Of a stretch of DNA of 64,000 nt, positions 8,751-16,723 are shown one piece after another (positions within the stretch are counted from its first letter, which is position 1; every line of letters starts with the position of its first letter). The notes beneath the pieces are model-generated. The model was not told the DNA's origin, did no database searches, and saw nothing but the letters and a program-made list of their open reading frames with translations. The DNA is from JALHNI01 sp965229305 (GTDB taxonomy: Bacteria > Acidobacteriota > Terriglobia > Bryobacterales > Bryobacteraceae): contig CBDDIZ010000009.1 in the NCBI GenBank assembly GCA_965229305.1, forward strand, positions 1-64,000, read 5' to 3'. Position numbers and translations under genes: made by a program.

Positions 8751-9836
8751 ATGTTTCGGTCGCTCCCGCAAGGTCAGCGAGTGCTTGGCGAAGCACTGGA
8801 ACGAATTTACGACGCCGCGCTGCGGCCCGAAGGATGGAGCGACGTTTTGGCCTACTTGGCTCAGCAGGTGGGCAGCGGCGTGACTGTTCTTTCGATGCAC
8901 GATGTATTGGAGAACCGGACGATCTTCAACGCGCGAACTAGCGAGTTCAGCGAGGCGGTGCGAGATTACGAGGCTTACTTTCATCGGTTGAATCCCTGGT
9001 TTCAGGCGGGACCGCCACCGCCGGGAGAGGTGTTGCCCGGAGAAGCCGTGATTTCACTGAAGGATGTGAAGCGCACGGAGTTTTATAACGACTTTGGCAA
9101 GCGATACGGCGTGGTGCATTCGGCGGCAGCGATTCTGCAGCGCGATCGCACGCGAGTTACGTATCTTTCTCTCAATCGCGGTGAGGACCGCAAGCGGTTT
9201 CGCCGCCGGGAACTGGGCTTGGTCCGGGAGCTGTATCCCCACTTGAATCGCGCGTTGACGGTGAGCCAACAACTCGAGTTTCGCCATCAGTGGCTCGAGG
9301 GTTGGGAGGCGTGCGCGCAAGCCATGGTGATGTTGAAAGAGGGGCGCGTGGTGGAGGCCAACCCCATGGCGTTGCAGATCTTCGAGCAGAAGAACGGCCT
9401 CTGCCGGGTGGGGGAGCGGTTGGAGGTGGCGGCACCCTTCCAACAGCGCTTCGCCCGCTTACTGGAAGCCGGCCGGATGCGGCCCAGTGGGCCGCTGCAA
9501 GTGCCGCGAGCGGGCGGCCGTGCTCCCCTCGCGTTGTGGTGCGCCCCTTGGCGGACGCCGGCCATCGGGCTGACCGGACGGCTGGCTGTGCTGCTGATTC
9601 GGGAGCCGGACGCCGTACCATCTGAACGCCTGGTTGCGTTATGTCAGTCTTTCGGCCTGACGACGGCCGAGACGCGCCTCACTCAGGCGCTGAGCAACGG
9701 CGATTCGCTGAGCGACGTCGCCGAACGGCTGGGCATCTCGCGACACACGGCCAAGGCACAGCTCGATGCCGTCTTCCGCAAGACGAACACCGGCCGCCAA
9801 ACGGAACTGCTGGTCCGGCTTTGGCGCGCGCTCTAG
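8751..9836 (+). CDS. LuxR-type HTH transcriptional regulator
   Basis: A 361-residue cytosolic regulator. The C-terminal ~65 residues form a LuxR/GerE helix-turn-helix: the LTTAETRLTQAL start, then SLSDVAERLGISRHTAKAQL and VFRKTNTGRQTELL. The N-terminal ~290 residues lack a receiver Asp pattern and look like a PAS- or autoinducer-like sensory region found in acidobacterial and proteobacterial regulators of this length. It is divergent from the NHL/TIGR03437 gene across a 101-bp intergenic region, so it may control that gene. The DNA-binding call is firm; signal and targets are unknown. Confidence 0.85.
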   Translation: MFRSLPQGQRVLGEALERIYDAALRPEGWSDVLAYLAQQVGSGVTVLSMHDVLENRTIFNARTSEFSEAVRDYEAYFHRLNPWFQAGPPPPGEVLPGEAVISLKDVKRTEFYNDFGKRYGVVHSAAAILQRDRTRVTYLSLNRGEDRKRFRRRELGLVRELYPHLNRALTVSQQLEFRHQWLEGWEACAQAMVMLKEGRVVEANPMALQIFEQKNGLCRVGERLEVAAPFQQRFARLLEAGRMRPSGPLQVPRAGGRAPLALWCAPWRTPAIGLTGRLAVLLIREPDAVPSERLVALCQSFGLTTAETRLTQALSNGDSLSDVAERLGISRHTAKAQLDAVFRKTNTGRQTELLVRLWRAL

Positions 9837-9856
9837 GCCGCCCCGGACAGGGCGGC
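9837..9856. terminator. 7-bp GC hairpin between convergent genes
   Basis: GCCGCCC (9837-9843) and GGGCGGC (9850-9856) form a perfect inverted repeat around a 6-base loop, just after the luxR-type stop and before the receptor stop at 9877. There is no T-tract on either side, so intrinsic termination is doubtful. It could be a weak bidirectional terminator or an RNA 3'-end stabiliser. Confidence 0.35.
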
Positions 9857-9876
9857 GCTTGGGCGGCGAGGGGCGT

Positions 9877-12800
9877 TTAGAACACGAGGCGGAGGGCCAT
9901 CTGAATGCGGCGTGGGGTGTTGGCCTGGCCAGTGATCCGGCCGAAAGTGCCGGAGGTGGGGGAGAGGTCCGGGCCGTTGAAGATGGCGCGGTTGGTGCTG
10001 TTGAAGAACTCGCAGCGATAGGTGAGCTTGACGTTCTCGGTGATGGCGAAGCCTTTGATGACCGAGAAGTCGATTTGCTTGACGCTATCAGCGCGGAGGT
10101 TGGCGAAGCGGGTGGGGAAGGTGCGCAGGTTCGAGGCGAGCTGTTGGTTGTTGACGGTGTTGAAGCGGGTGGTGTCGAAGGAGCGGTCGACGTTGTGGGG
10201 GTCGAGCGCGAGGTCACCCCCGAGGTAGATGACATTGCCCCAGGAGAGCGGGGCGCCGGTGGTGAAGGTGGTGATGACGTTGAGGTTCCAGCCGCCGACG
10301 GCATAGTTGGCCCAGCGGTTGGCGGAGCCCATCAAGGCTTTGCCTTTGCCGAAGGGGAGGTCGTAGGTGCCGGACCAGACGAGGCGGTAAGGACGGTCCT
10401 CGGCGGCGGGGCGCTTTTCGAGACGCGGGTCGAGGTCGTTGAGGCGGCTGCGCTTTTCGATGAGCCGGGACTTCTGGAAGTTCACCAGCATGAGGAAGCC
10501 GTGGGAGAAGCGTTTCTCGATGCGGGCATCGAAGGCATGGAAGTGGGATTGGCCATCGGTGAAGGACTGTCCCAGCAGGCTATTGGTGCCGGTGTATTGG
10601 GGGAAGGCGGTGAGGAGCTGGCTGCGCGGCACGGTGCTGCCATTGATGTTGGTGCCGGGGAGCAGGCCGGCGAAGGGATTGGCGACGAGGGAACTGAGAC
10701 GGTCAATGGTGGCCTGGTCGCGGATGGGCGAGGAGGAGAGGTACTGCAAGGGGATGCCGTTGAAGTTGCGGTCGACGGGCATTTTGACGGCCTTGTTGCC
10801 GATGTAGCCGATCTCGAGCAGGGTGTTCGCGAAGAGCTCGCGTTGGACGGAGAGGGTCCAGCGGGTGGAGTAGGGGTACGAGGGGCTGGGGTCGTAGAAG
10901 GTGATGTTCTTGCCGGCAAAAGTCGCCAGGCCCTGGGAGGAGCCGCTGGGTTGTTGGATGCCATTGGGGAAGGGATTGGCGAGCGTGGCGGCGGCGGTGA
11001 GATAGCCGTCGTTGGTGGCGACCAGGGGCGTGGTTTGGCTGAAGCCGGGGGCGTTGTTGCCGGCGATGTTGTAGGGGAAGTAGTAGAGACCGGCGCCGCC
11101 GCGGATGACGGTCTTAGAGATGAAGCCGGGAGTCCAGGCAAAGCCCAGGCGGGGGGAGAAGTTGGCTTTGGGCGTCTTGTAGATGCCGTTACCGCCGTTG
11201 CCGGCGAAGGTGGGCCCGCCATTGACTTTGAACTGATTGGCGGGAATCTCCGCGATGGGATTGGCGGCGTAGGCAGCCTGGGCGCGGGCGGCGACGGGGT
11301 TCGCCGTCGATTCGTCGAAGCCGTTGATGGTGCGGTTGTACCTCTCGGTGGTGGGCGTTTCGCCTTCGAGGCGGATGCCGAGGTTCAGGGTGAGGTTCGC
11401 GCGGACGCGGAAGTCGTCCTGGAGGAAGAGGGCGTAATAGTTGTTCTTGTTCTGGCGCCAGGCGTTGAGGTCATACTGACCGCCGGTGGGCATGCCGAGC
11501 AGGAAGGCCGCGAAGTCCTGTCCGATGGGCGCGGTGGGCGAGTTATCCAGCGGACCGTTGGTCCAGTTGCTATTGAAGACGAAGGTGCCGTTGGTGTAGC
11601 CGGAACTCAACTGAGATTCGCGGAACTGCCGGAAGTCGACGCCGAACTTGAGGGTGTGCTTGCCTTGGATCTTCGTGAAGCTCTCAAAGATCTGGAAGAT
11701 GTCGAAGGGCAGCTCGGTGCCGCCGGTGTCGCCGAGCGCGTTGAAGCTGCCGCTGTTGAACGAGATGCGCGGAACCACTTTGCGCGGAGCGTTGGCGGAG
11801 AGGTAGGCGGGGAAGCCGAGCGTCGTGGAGTCCGTGCCGAGCGAGAAGTTGGTGAGGGGTTCGACGAAGCGGGTCCAGTTGGCGCGGCTGTTGACGAGGA
11901 ACGTGGGGCTGATGGTGTAGACGTCGTCGAAGGTGAGGCCCCAGTTGAGGCGCTGGAGGTAGTTACCGGAGGTGGGGTTGTCGTAGACGGTTTTGCCGAA
12001 GCCGTTGCCGCCGCTGCCGACGCGCAGGTTATTGCGGGCGCCGAAGAAGAACTTGTGGCGATCGGAGACGTTCACGTCCAGACGGCCGATGGTGTTGTTG
12101 AAGCGGTTGCGTTCGCCGTCGGTGTTGGAGAGGAAGTTGGCTTGGCCGTTCGGCTGCCCGGGCTGATTCGGCTGCACGTAGTACTGCAAGTAATTCTTGG
12201 CAATGGGGGAGATGCGGCTGGCGGGGATGATGTTGCCGGGGAAGGTCTGGCGGCTGACGCGGCCGCCGGCGGCAGCGACGCCGGTGAGCGGGTCATAGAG
12301 CTGGTAGGTGGCACCGACGCGGAGCAGGGCGGAGAAGTCACCGGCTTTTTCGGCGTCGGTGGGCATGGTGTTGGTGGAGGGGGCGGGGAGGGCGTCCTTC
12401 ACGCCTTCGTAGGCGAACATGAAGAACATCTTGTTCTTGCCGTTCCAGAGCTTGGGGATCCAGACGGGGCCGGAGAACGAGCCGCCGTACTGGTTAAAGC
12501 GGCTGACCGGCTTCTTCGCACCGGCTTTGTTGGTGAAGAAGGGCGTGGCGTTGAAGGCGGAGTTCTGGTTGAACTCGTAGAGCGTGCCATGGAACTGATT
12601 GGTGCCGCTGCGGGTGATGATGTTGACGGTGCCGCCGCCGGTGTGGCCGTACGCGGCGTCGGCCTGGAAGGCTTCGGCCTTCACTTCGGTGACGGCGTCC
12701 ATGGGCGGGTTGTAGGCGACCCGCAGGTTGCCGGTGGTGTCCGAGGCGCCATCGATCAGGAGTTCGTTGACCTGGGCGGGCGCGCCGCCCATGGAGAAGC

Positions 12801-13326
12801 CGGAGGGTCCGGCGTTGTCGAAGGGGCGAGTGAAGCGAGGGTCCGTGTTGGGGACGACGCCGAAAGCGAGCTGAGCGAGTGCGAGAGGCGTGCGGCCGGA
12901 GACGGGCATGTTCTCGATCTGGGTGGACGAAATTACCTGGCCGATGGAGGCGCTCGACGATTGGAGGACAGGCGCTTCGCTGGTGACATTCACCGTTTCG
13001 GTGGCGGCGCCGACTTCCATCTGGATCGCGATGGCCAAGCGTTCGTTGGCGCCCACGGCCAGGTTATCGCGCACATAGCGCTTAAAGCCGGTGAATTCGG
13101 CCGTGAGCCGGTAAGCGCCGGGCGCGAGGAACGGCAGCGTGTAGCCGCCGTCTGCGGCGGAAGTGGTCTCGAACTTCGCCTCAGTGCCAATTTGGGTGGC
13201 GATGACTTTGACGCCGGCAATGGCGGCGTCCTGAGGGTCGATGACGCGACCGCTAATGGTGGCGCGGAACTCCTGAGCAGAAGCAAAACCTGCAACCAAG
13301 CAGAGAAGGGCCAGAACTTGGCGCAT
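9877..13326 (-). CDS. TonB-dependent receptor, Oar-like, with carboxypeptidase-regulatory domain
   Basis: A 1149-residue outer-membrane receptor. It has a signal peptide (about 1-17), an N-terminal carboxypeptidase-regulatory/CnaB-like beta-sandwich (GRVIDPQDAAIAGVKV, about 27-42), a plug region (SSTQIENMPVSGRTPLALAQ, about 133-152) and a long barrel ending in the terminal aromatic residue (ALRLVF) required for barrel assembly. The start is supported by GAGGA about 6 bases upstream of the ATG. Family members import large or scarce substrates with TonB energy; the Acidobacteriota carry many paralogues of unknown ligand. No SusD-like or glycoside hydrolase gene is adjacent, so the substrate cannot be inferred. 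Confidence 0.9.
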   Translation of the reverse strand: MRQVLALLCLVAGFASAQEFRATISGRVIDPQDAAIAGVKVIATQIGTEAKFETTSAADGGYTLPFLAPGAYRLTAEFTGFKRYVRDNLAVGANERLAIAIQMEVGAATETVNVTSEAPVLQSSSASIGQVISSTQIENMPVSGRTPLALAQLAFGVVPNTDPRFTRPFDNAGPSGFSMGGAPAQVNELLIDGASDTTGNLRVAYNPPMDAVTEVKAEAFQADAAYGHTGGGTVNIITRSGTNQFHGTLYEFNQNSAFNATPFFTNKAGAKKPVSRFNQYGGSFSGPVWIPKLWNGKNKMFFMFAYEGVKDALPAPSTNTMPTDAEKAGDFSALLRVGATYQLYDPLTGVAAAGGRVSRQTFPGNIIPASRISPIAKNYLQYYVQPNQPGQPNGQANFLSNTDGERNRFNNTIGRLDVNVSDRHKFFFGARNNLRVGSGGNGFGKTVYDNPTSGNYLQRLNWGLTFDDVYTISPTFLVNSRANWTRFVEPLTNFSLGTDSTTLGFPAYLSANAPRKVVPRISFNSGSFNALGDTGGTELPFDIFQIFESFTKIQGKHTLKFGVDFRQFRESQLSSGYTNGTFVFNSNWTNGPLDNSPTAPIGQDFAAFLLGMPTGGQYDLNAWRQNKNNYYALFLQDDFRVRANLTLNLGIRLEGETPTTERYNRTINGFDESTANPVAARAQAAYAANPIAEIPANQFKVNGGPTFAGNGGNGIYKTPKANFSPRLGFAWTPGFISKTVIRGGAGLYYFPYNIAGNNAPGFSQTTPLVATNDGYLTAAATLANPFPNGIQQPSGSSQGLATFAGKNITFYDPSPSYPYSTRWTLSVQRELFANTLLEIGYIGNKAVKMPVDRNFNGIPLQYLSSSPIRDQATIDRLSSLVANPFAGLLPGTNINGSTVPRSQLLTAFPQYTGTNSLLGQSFTDGQSHFHAFDARIEKRFSHGFLMLVNFQKSRLIEKRSRLNDLDPRLEKRPAAEDRPYRLVWSGTYDLPFGKGKALMGSANRWANYAVGGWNLNVITTFTTGAPLSWGNVIYLGGDLALDPHNVDRSFDTTRFNTVNNQQLASNLRTFPTRFANLRADSVKQIDFSVIKGFAITENVKLTYRCEFFNSTNRAIFNGPDLSPTSGTFGRITGQANTPRRIQMALRLVF

Positions 13327-13446
13327 GGGAATCCTCGAATGGGTTGGCTACGACACAGTTGACGAGGACCGGGAGCCGGCGGCAAAGGCCGACGCAGGCG
13401 GGAGTAATCTGGCACGGACGGAAGCTAGTTCGACCCACAAATCCCC

Positions 13447-13470
13447 AAAAACACCGGGTAAAACCCAGTG
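13447..13470 (-). terminator. intrinsic terminator or leader attenuator hairpin
   Basis: On the minus strand, CACTGGG (13470-13464) pairs with CCCGGTG (13458-13452) around a TTTTA loop, with one G-U pair, and is followed immediately by five U (13451-13447). It lies 121 bases upstream of the receptor start at 13326 and downstream of a stronger terminator. It is therefore either the second of two tandem terminators for the oxidoreductase gene or an attenuator in the receptor leader. Confidence 0.55.
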
Positions 13471-13503
13471 CACACCGAAAGAAGTGGGCCAATCTTATGA
13501 CAA

Positions 13504-13545
13504 AGAAAAAGCGGCGACAAGGGAGAAACCTTAATGTCGCCGCTT
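13504..13545 (-). terminator. strong rho-independent terminator of the Gfo/Idh gene
   Basis: A perfect 11-bp stem (13509-13519 with 13535-13545, core GCGGCGACA/TGTCGCCGC) encloses a 15-base loop that can add an inner AGG/CCT stem. Read on the minus strand it is followed by a T-rich run (TTTTTCTTTG, about 13510-13501). It lies about 25 bases beyond the stop at 13571 of the oxidoreductase gene. The rest of the 13327-13570 gap holds a second hairpin (13447-13470) and no open frame I would support. Confidence 0.8.
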
Positions 13546-13570
13546 ACTTAACAATTGATTACAAGGCGGA

Positions 13571-15075
13571 CTATAACTTCAGTTCCCAACCTTTGCGGAA
13601 GGTGGGGCGGAGATACTTATTGGCTTCGGCATTGTTGGTGAAGCGGAAGTTCTTGCTATCCCATTCGAGCTTGCCGGGGACGCGGAAGGCGATAACGCCC
13701 AGGAGCATCCATTCGGCGTAAGGAGCGGAGATGCTGAAGTTGGAGCAGGCGGGGTCGCCACCTTTGGCCGCGCGGACGAAGTCCATCATGTGGCCGGGGG
13801 AGCGGGTGAGCAGTTGGGGAGGCAACGTGTATTCGCGCCAGCGGGCGGCGGGAAGTAAGTGCACGCCTTCACCGCGTTCGGTGGTGGCCATGAGTCCTTT
13901 GGAGCCGACGAAGACGGCGCCGTTGCCCGTGAGGATGCCGGGCTTGGGAGCTTCGCGGGGCGGTCCGTAGACGGTGACGCCAGGGCCGCCGGCGCCCAAG
14001 CGGGGCGCGTTCGGGTTGGTGGGCTTGGGGGGGAAGACGGCTGGCGGACGGGGACGTCCGCGGCCTTTCTCGCCGAGGTTCTCCATGACGGGGAGGACCA
14101 TTTCGTTCTCCATGCCGGGGGACGTGATACGCCTCGGGGTCAGACGGCTTGGCCGAGTCGTGCCAGTAGACGGTGACGGGCGGCATGCCACCGCGGGCGG
14201 GGAACTCGAACTTGAGAATGGCGCGATCGGGGAAGGTGAGTTTGCTGGAGTTGACGACTTTGATCATTTCGACGCTGGTGGGGGCGCCGAGTTGGAGGGC
14301 CATGTTGACGGGGCCCATGCTGTGGATGCCCCAGTTGCCGATCTGGCCGGTGCCGAAGTCGAAGAAGCCGCGCCAGTTGTAGGGCGTGTATTCGACCGCA
14401 TAAGCGCGCATGGCGGCGCCACCGAGCCAGAGGTCGTAATTCAGGTTCGACGGGACGGAGGATTCTTTGGGCGGTTGGCTCAAGCCGGTGGGGTGAGTGC
14501 CGGGTGTGGAGCAGACGTGGACTTCGCGGACTTCGCCGATCTCGCCGCTCCAGAGTATTTCCGAGGCCGTGCGGATGCCTTCGTGCGAGTAGCCCTGGTT
14601 GCCCATCTGGGTGGCGACTTTGTATTTGACGGCGGCATCGGCCAGCAGGCGCGCTTCCCACGGCGTGCGAGTGAGCGGCTTTTCCACGTAGACGCTCTTG
14701 CCGTTCTGCATGCAGGCGAGAGCGACGGTGGCGTGCATGTGGTCGGGGATGCCGATGGTGCAGGCGTCGACGTTCTTGCCCTCTTTTTCGAGCATGACGC
14801 GGAAGTCTTTGTACTTGGTGGCCTTGGGGAACTTCGCGAAGTTCGCGGCCGAGCGGGTTTCGTCCACGTCGACCATGGCGACGATGTTTTCGGTGGCTGC
14901 CGCCTGATTCAGGATGACGCCACCCTGACCGCCGCAACCGATGGCGGCGACGTTCAGTTTGTCGTAGAAGGGCTTATAGCCGAGGGCTTTCAGCGAGGTG
15001 ACCGAACCGTAAACCGCCGGTGGGCACCGCGCCCGCGAGTAAAGAACCGTAGAAGAAATAACGCCGAGATAGCAT
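13571..15075 (-). pseudogene. Gfo/Idh/MocA-type oxidoreductase interrupted by two +1 frameshifts
   Basis: Three minus-strand frame segments join into one NAD(P)-dependent dehydrogenase of about 500 residues. Segment 1 begins at ATG 15075 with an export-like N-terminus (MLSRRYFFYGSLLAGAVPTG). Removing one T near 15011-15013 joins it to segment 2, with the Rossmann motif AAIGCGGQGGV, the EKPL catalytic-lysine region and the WRGFFDFGTGQIGNWG segment. Removing one C from the C5 run at 14117-14121 joins that to segment 3, which ends WELKL at 13571. Both repairs give seamless family-like sequence. As written, segment 2 lacks a start codon and the protein is truncated. These could be homopolymer sequencing errors or a recently broken gene. 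It is followed by a strong terminator. Confidence 0.8.
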
Positions 15076-15104
15076 GCTGAGGCTCCCCGGACATGTTATC
15101 GGAT

Positions 15105-16676
15105 TCAGCCGGCGGCGTAAGGGTCGAACTTGATCTTGAGCTTGCGGGGCAGCGGATTCGGATCGAGCTGACCAACGTCGACGCGCTGTTTGACGGCTTC
15201 GGCGGCGGCGAAGCCGGCGATCTGGCCAGTAGTCATCCAGACCGGCTCCATACGGAGCACGGACATGGCGACGTGGGTGGAGGAGAGAGCGACGGGCACC
15301 AGCAAGTTATCGAGCTTCTTGGGGACCATGGCGCCGTAAGGGATCTGGCCGGGCTGCGCGGGGCCGAACGCTTTCTTGGGATACCAGAGGACGCCTTCCA
15401 TGAAGCCGTCGACGGCGTAGCGGCGGTCGTGGCAGGGGTGGACGTCGAAGGAGTGTTCGCCGATGGCGATGGGCTGCTGGACACTCGGCGTGCGGCCGGT
15501 TTTCGACTGAATGGTGAAGTTGTGCTGCGTAACGATGGCGCGGCCTTCGATGCGGCGGCCCTGACGCACGTAGATCTGCCAGGGCCAATGGTTCGAGTCC
15601 TTGAACTCGTCTTTGGGCAGGCCGATGTCTTTTAAGCCTTCGCGGATGTGCGAGGGGACCCGCGGGTCGTTCTGGATGAAGTAGATGATGCTGGCGACGT
15701 GGTCGACGTGGAACTGCGCGAGGCGAGCCCGATGGTGGCGGCCGGCTTCCGGCCAACTCCAACTCACGCCGGGCAAGTTGGTGCTGGTGAGCCACTCGAT
15801 GTTGCCATTCATCTGATGCTTGTTGCGCGGCAAGGTATGTCCAGGGCGCCAGGCTTTGACGCGGCCGCTGGCAAAGTCCATGAGCAGGGGTTCGACGTCG
15901 GGCAGATGCTCGGCGTAGCTGGCCGGCTTTTCGATAACGACTTTGTTCGCGGGGTCCCGGGTGAAGAGCGACCGGGCGCAGAAGGCCTGGATGGCCAGGG
16001 AGGCTTCGCCGGTGTCGGGGGTCATGATCTGCTGGCCGGTACGCCAGTTCATGTAGTGGATGCCGGCGAAGGGTTCGCCGTGTTCGGCCTTGGCTTCGCG
16101 GCCCACGCGGTAGGGCACTTTGGCGGCGCCGGCAAGGTCACCTTCGTAGGTGCCGTCGATGAAGGTGCGCGCGGTGATGACGCTAACGGCGCCGCCCTTT
16201 TCGGCTTCGAGGGTCGCGTTGACGACGCGGGCACCCTGGGTTTGAACGGCGGTGAGATGCTGGCCGGGCATCCAGCGCAGGTTCTTGTGCTCCGCGGCGA
16301 CCATCTGGTCAAAGACGAGTTCGGCGACCGAGGGCTCGTAATACCAGCCATTGTTGATGAACTTGCGCATCTCGGGCGAGTCGCCCAGGAGCTTGATGTA
16401 GTAGGCGAGGACTTTGTCGGTGAACTCGACCACCTGGCCGCTGAACATCTCGGGCCGGACAGCGTCCGTGGTCGAGAGGCCGCTGGCGGCCATGCCGCCC
16501 AGGTGCTTTTGCGGGCAGGCGAGGATGGTCTTCAATCCTTGGCGAGCGGCTTCGATGGCGGCCGTGATGCCGCCGGGCGTAGAGCCATAGACGAAGACAT
16601 CACAGGTGACGCGGTCAGTCGCCTGGGCGGCCAGCGCGGCCGGTAGGGCGGTCTGAAGAAAAGTACGACGCTCCAT
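15105..16676 (-). CDS. FAD-dependent oxidoreductase, exported-type
   Basis: A 523-residue flavoprotein of the FAD_oxidored type. It has an N-terminal hydrophobic export-like segment (about 1-18), a dinucleotide-binding fold at 24-55 (DVFVYGSTPGGITAAIEAARQG), and the GGMAASGLS motif near residues 59-67. The conserved core includes FIDGTYEGDLAG (about 172-183). Homologues occur in Acidobacteriota, Planctomycetota and Bacteroidota, often near sugar-processing genes and sometimes annotated as xanthan lyase-related; the reaction is not known. It sits upstream of the broken Gfo/Idh gene in the same direction, 29 bases apart, so the two may have formed a carbohydrate-oxidation unit. Confidence 0.82.
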   Translation of the reverse strand: MERRTFLQTALPAALAAQATDRVTCDVFVYGSTPGGITAAIEAARQGLKTILACPQKHLGGMAASGLSTTDAVRPEMFSGQVVEFTDKVLAYYIKLLGDSPEMRKFINNGWYYEPSVAELVFDQMVAAEHKNLRWMPGQHLTAVQTQGARVVNATLEAEKGGAVSVITARTFIDGTYEGDLAGAAKVPYRVGREAKAEHGEPFAGIHYMNWRTGQQIMTPDTGEASLAIQAFCARSLFTRDPANKVVIEKPASYAEHLPDVEPLLMDFASGRVKAWRPGHTLPRNKHQMNGNIEWLTSTNLPGVSWSWPEAGRHHRARLAQFHVDHVASIIYFIQNDPRVPSHIREGLKDIGLPKDEFKDSNHWPWQIYVRQGRRIEGRAIVTQHNFTIQSKTGRTPSVQQPIAIGEHSFDVHPCHDRRYAVDGFMEGVLWYPKKAFGPAQPGQIPYGAMVPKKLDNLLVPVALSSTHVAMSVLRMEPVWMTTGQIAGFAAAEAVKQRVDVGQLDPNPLPRKLKIKFDPYAAG

Positions 16677-16723
16677 AGTTCATTAAAGAGCGTATACCAA
16701 ACGGCTCGGCGCCCAGCCGCCGT

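Noticed and set aside
9766..13362. A 1198-codon open frame on the plus strand opposite the large TonB receptor
   Set aside because: Its composition is Gly/Ala/Glu/Val-rich with no recognisable domain, and it is exactly antisense to a gene with signal peptide, plug and barrel. Long antisense frames are expected at this GC content.
13327..13500. A cobalamin or other known riboswitch in the TonB receptor leader
   Set aside because: I looked for the conserved cobalamin boxes and did not find them; only a terminator-like hairpin is visible.
13571..15075. Programmed ribosomal frameshifting in the Gfo/Idh gene
   Set aside because: Two independent sites would both need it, neither has a recognisable slippery heptamer with a downstream structure, and the family does not use it. 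Indel error or gene decay is simpler.
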